A DNA stretch of 64,000 nt, taken from positions 124,001 through 188,000 of the forward strand of contig CAWHKZ010000005.1 of the NCBI GenBank assembly GCA_963830165.1, read 5' to 3'. A program made the translations under genes and the position numbers. The notes under the pieces were generated by a model. That model saw only the letters and a program-made list of their open reading frames with translations, was not told the DNA's origin and searched no databases. This document shows, piece after piece, positions 61,788-64,000 of this stretch (position 1 is the first letter of the stretch; each line of letters begins with the position of its first letter). The stretch comes from Bog-756 sp963830165 (GTDB taxonomy: Bacteria; Actinomycetota; Acidimicrobiia; Acidimicrobiales; RAAP-2).

Positions 61788-61801
61788 GGGTCCTTAGACC
61801 C
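61788..61801 (+). promoter_or_regulatory. DosR-like box before the arginine permease/deiminase genes
   Basis: GGGTCCTTAGACCC is an inverted repeat GGGTC-N4-GACCC about 84 bases upstream of the permease start. Its layout (GGG...CCC, 14 bases, TTA centre) resembles the mycobacterial DosR box GGGACTTTAGTCCC at 10 of 14 positions. Arginine deiminase is used under low oxygen in many bacteria, so such control would make sense. Confidence 0.35.
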
Positions 61802-61884
61802 TGCTCCGCGCCGGTCGACCCCATCACACTGGCGCCACGAGGATCCGTGCCGCTGTCCGGGTACGCCGACGTCTAGGAGCTGCC

Positions 61885-63342
61885 ATGTCTGTCGTCATCG
61901 AGCCCCCGAAGTCCGACTCCGCCGACGGCGCGGCCCCACCCCTGTCCCCGCGCAACCGGCAGAAGGCCCACGCCCTCGGCCTGACCTCGGCCACCGGACT
62001 GGTGATCGGAAGCATCGTCGGCACCGGCGTGTTCACGATGCCGGCGGTGATCGCCGGTGCCGGCACCATGGGGATCGTCGTGCTCGGCGTGATCGCCGTA
62101 GGTGCCATGCTCCTCGCCGTCCTGTTCGGGCAGCTCACCCGGCGGATCCCCAACAGCGACGGCGGGCTCTACGCCTACTCGCGGCACGAGTTCGGCGACT
62201 TCGCCGGGTACCTCGTCGGCTGGTGCTACTGGATCCAGTCGTGGGCGGGCAATGCCGCCATCGTCTCGTCATGGGTGTTCTACGTCGACGCCCTGTTCGG
62301 ATGGGCCCACGTGTCGGGCATGGCCAACTGGGGCATCGCCATGGTCGGGCTGTGGGTGCCGGCGCTCGTCAACCTGGCGGGAATCCGCCAGATGGCCTGG
62401 TTCCAGAACGTCACCGTGGTGCTCAAGTTCCTGCCCCTGCTGTTCGTCGGCATCGTGGGCTGGTTCTTCGTCGAACGGGCCCACTTCGGCCCGTTCAACG
62501 CCTCCGGCGGCAGCCTGTACAGCGCCATCGGGATCGCCGCCGGTGTCGCGCTCTTCTCGTTCATCGGCGTGGAGGCGGCCGCCGTCACCGCCAAGCGGGT
62601 CAAGAACCCCCGGATCAACGTGGGGCGGGCCTCGGTGTTGGGCACCGCGCTGAGTGCCGTCCTGTACGTCCTGGTGACGGCCGTCGTCATGGGACTGGTC
62701 GCCCACCACACGCTGATCAACACGGGCTCCCCGTTCGTCAACGCCTTCGACAGCATGTTCCCCCACTCCTCGTGGGCCGGAAAGTTCATCGCCGGCGTGG
62801 CCGTCATCTCGGGCATCGGCGCCCTCAACGGGTGGACCCTGATCGTCACCGAGACGTCCCGGGCCATCGCCCAGGACGACCTGTTCCCCCGACCGTTCGC
62901 ATGGACCGACCGTAAGGGAACCGCCTGGTTCGGCATCCTGGTGGGGACGGCACTGCCGTCGCTGCTCATGCTGTGGCGCTACAACACCAGCGCCGGACTG
63001 ACCGTGTTCACCTATCTGGTCGACCTGACGGTGGTGACCGTGGCCATCCCCTACTTCATGTCGGCGATCGCCCAGCTGACCTACCTCGTGTCACGCCGGC
63101 GCAAGGTGCAGGGTTGGCAACTCGCCCGCGACCTGACCGTGGCCGGCGCCAGCGTGCTGTTCTCCATGTGGGTCACGTTCGCATCCGGCTACCAGGTCGT
63201 GTACCAGGCCCTCGTGGTGATCCTGGCCGGACTGATCCTCTACGCCTTCCTCAATGCCCGCCGGCAGCGCCTGGGCGAGTCCGTCGAGCCCGTCGACCTT
63301 CCCGAGGTGGAGTTGTCGCCCGAGCACGCGACCACCGTCTGA
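61885..63342 (+). CDS. APC-family amino-acid permease, likely arginine/ornithine antiporter
   Basis: 485 residues with about 12 membrane helices. ALGLTSATGLVIGSIVGTGVFTMPAVI is the first helix with the GSIVGTG substrate loop, FSFIGVEAAAVTAKRVKNPRINVGRA is the conserved helix 6-loop, and ALNGWTLIVTETSRAIAQDDLFP follows. It resembles the ArcD/YdgI basic amino-acid antiporter branch. The next gene is arginine deiminase, so it probably swaps external arginine for ornithine. No energy motif is expected in this type. Confidence 0.9.
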   Translation: MSVVIEPPKSDSADGAAPPLSPRNRQKAHALGLTSATGLVIGSIVGTGVFTMPAVIAGAGTMGIVVLGVIAVGAMLLAVLFGQLTRRIPNSDGGLYAYSRHEFGDFAGYLVGWCYWIQSWAGNAAIVSSWVFYVDALFGWAHVSGMANWGIAMVGLWVPALVNLAGIRQMAWFQNVTVVLKFLPLLFVGIVGWFFVERAHFGPFNASGGSLYSAIGIAAGVALFSFIGVEAAAVTAKRVKNPRINVGRASVLGTALSAVLYVLVTAVVMGLVAHHTLINTGSPFVNAFDSMFPHSSWAGKFIAGVAVISGIGALNGWTLIVTETSRAIAQDDLFPRPFAWTDRKGTAWFGILVGTALPSLLMLWRYNTSAGLTVFTYLVDLTVVTVAIPYFMSAIAQLTYLVSRRRKVQGWQLARDLTVAGASVLFSMWVTFASGYQVVYQALVVILAGLILYAFLNARRQRLGESVEPVDLPEVELSPEHATTV

Positions 63343-63379
63343 ACCGTCCCTTCCACCAGCCCACCGACCGAGGTACTCC

Positions 63380-64000
63380 ATGCCATTCAGCGTCAACTCC
63401 GAGATCGGCGTCCTCCACGAGGCCATCATCCACCGCCCCGGGCTCGAGCTCTCGCGCCTGACGCCCGAGAACATCACCAGCCTGCTGTTCGACGATGTCA
63501 TGTGGGCGGCCAAGGCCAAGGTGGAGCACGACGGCTTCGCCCAGGCCCTCCGGGACAAGGGGGTGCGGGTCCACTACTACGGCCAGCTGCTCGCCGAGGC
63601 CCTCGAGCTGCCCGAGGGCCGGGCCTTCGTGCTGGACCGCCTGTGCACGCCCCGGATGCTCGGTCGCTCGCTGGTGGACCCGGTGCGCTCCCTGTTCGAG
63701 GACCTCGACGGCGCCTCGTTGGCCGAGTACCTGGTCGGTGGCGTGATCAAGGCCGACCTGCAGCCGCTGCGGGCCAACAGCCTGACGTGGGAGATGCTGC
63801 GGGCGGACGACTTCGTGCTCAGCCCGCTGCCCAATCACCTGTTCCAGCGGGACAACTCCTGCTGGATCTACGGCGGGGTGACCGTCAATCCGATGGCCAT
63901 GCCCGCCCGCCAACGGGAGTCCCTCCACACCCGGGCCATCTACACGTACCACCCGATGTTCGCCTCCAAGGACTTCGTCACCTACTACGGCGGCGACGAC
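63380..64000 (+). CDS. arcA: Arginine deiminase, 5' part
   Basis: First 207 codons (ATG 63380, GAGG upstream) of the enzyme that splits arginine into citrulline and ammonia. INSEIG-like start SVNSEIGVLHEAIIHRPGLELSRLTPENI, DDVMWAAKAKVEHDGFAQALRDKGV, and LPNHLFQRDNSCWIYGGVTVNPMA with the substrate-binding Asp. The frame is open to the window end; the catalytic His and Cys lie beyond it. It is 37 bases after the permease and surely in one operon, the start of an arcDA(BC) cluster. Confidence 0.95.
   Translation, partial: MPFSVNSEIGVLHEAIIHRPGLELSRLTPENITSLLFDDVMWAAKAKVEHDGFAQALRDKGVRVHYYGQLLAEALELPEGRAFVLDRLCTPRMLGRSLVDPVRSLFEDLDGASLAEYLVGGVIKADLQPLRANSLTWEMLRADDFVLSPLPNHLFQRDNSCWIYGGVTVNPMAMPARQRESLHTRAIYTYHPMFASKDFVTYYGGDD

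Noticed and set aside
1..64000. CRISPR arrays, prophage genes or restriction-modification systems
   Set aside because: No regularly spaced direct repeats, no cas, phage structural or methylase-restriction genes were found.

Overview
The window is about 64 kb of very GC-rich DNA with tightly packed genes on both strands. It looks like the chromosome of a non-sporulating actinobacterium, most likely Acidimicrobiia. Three things support this: a mycothiol-dependent formaldehyde dehydrogenase (mscR), actinobacterial conserved unknowns (a DUF3097 protein, a MarP-type protease, an acyl-CoA carboxylase epsilon subunit), and a secreted protein built of GYWLV...FGDA repeats of a kind common in Acidimicrobiia. 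The assignment is inferred from gene content; no rRNA or phylogenetic marker was compared.

Layout. 0-9 kb: a cut GtrA-like gene, a GH1 glycosidase, acyl-CoA thioesterase II, citrate synthase, a membrane-anchored unknown, UDP-sulfoquinovose synthase, RmuC and a type II NADH dehydrogenase. 9-16 kb: PhoU, the aspartate pathway pair lysC-asd, two cyclophilins, an S51-like peptidase and an HSL-type esterase. 16-26 kb: an ethylmalonyl-CoA pathway region (3-hydroxyacyl-CoA dehydrogenase, ethylmalonyl-CoA mutase, and the compact minus-strand run ccr - epimerase - GIY-YIG nuclease - acyl-CoA carboxylase beta - epsilon, with a divergent thiolase). Together these would turn acetyl-CoA into C4/C5 acyl-CoA intermediates and feed propionyl/methylmalonyl-CoA metabolism. 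26-31 kb: sixA, recR, dnaX, SRP RNA, tRNA-Ser(GGA), tadA and tRNA-Ser(CGA), a classical housekeeping block. 31-37 kb: TetR/SDR divergent pair, a quinone-oxidoreductase-like enzyme, a lipoprotein and an MMPL transporter.

36.9-42.4 kb is an accessory stretch of lower gene density. It holds a 5' tRNA-Lys remnant, a tautomerase, an IS256-family insertion sequence with recognisable ends and a 9-bp target duplication, an intact CCA-encoding tRNA-Lys(CTT), a secreted eight-repeat RCC1-type protein and a possible 3' tRNA remnant. From 42.5 kb on, core-like content resumes: MBL hydrolase and GH15 enzyme with a lysine-rich tail, MarP-like protease, a Ycf48-like lipoprotein, methyltransferase, PLP decarboxylase, TetR plus mscR, several catabolic genes (enoyl-CoA hydratase, hydroxyacid dehydrogenase, alpha/beta hydrolase, a Rieske oxygenase fragment), the PKD/GYWLV protein, GNAT, two cytochrome P450s around an Rrf2 regulator, and finally an arginine permease plus the 5' part of arginine deiminase.

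A technical caution: six otherwise well-preserved genes carry seven frameshifts, and each is repaired by removing one base. This is more likely a sequence-quality problem than real gene loss. I found no CRISPR array, prophage or obviously new defence system. The most interesting items are the nuclease embedded in the ethylmalonyl-CoA operon, the lysine/proline-tailed GH15 enzyme, the tRNA-remnant/IS island with a Cys-paired RCC1 protein, and several candidate operators.
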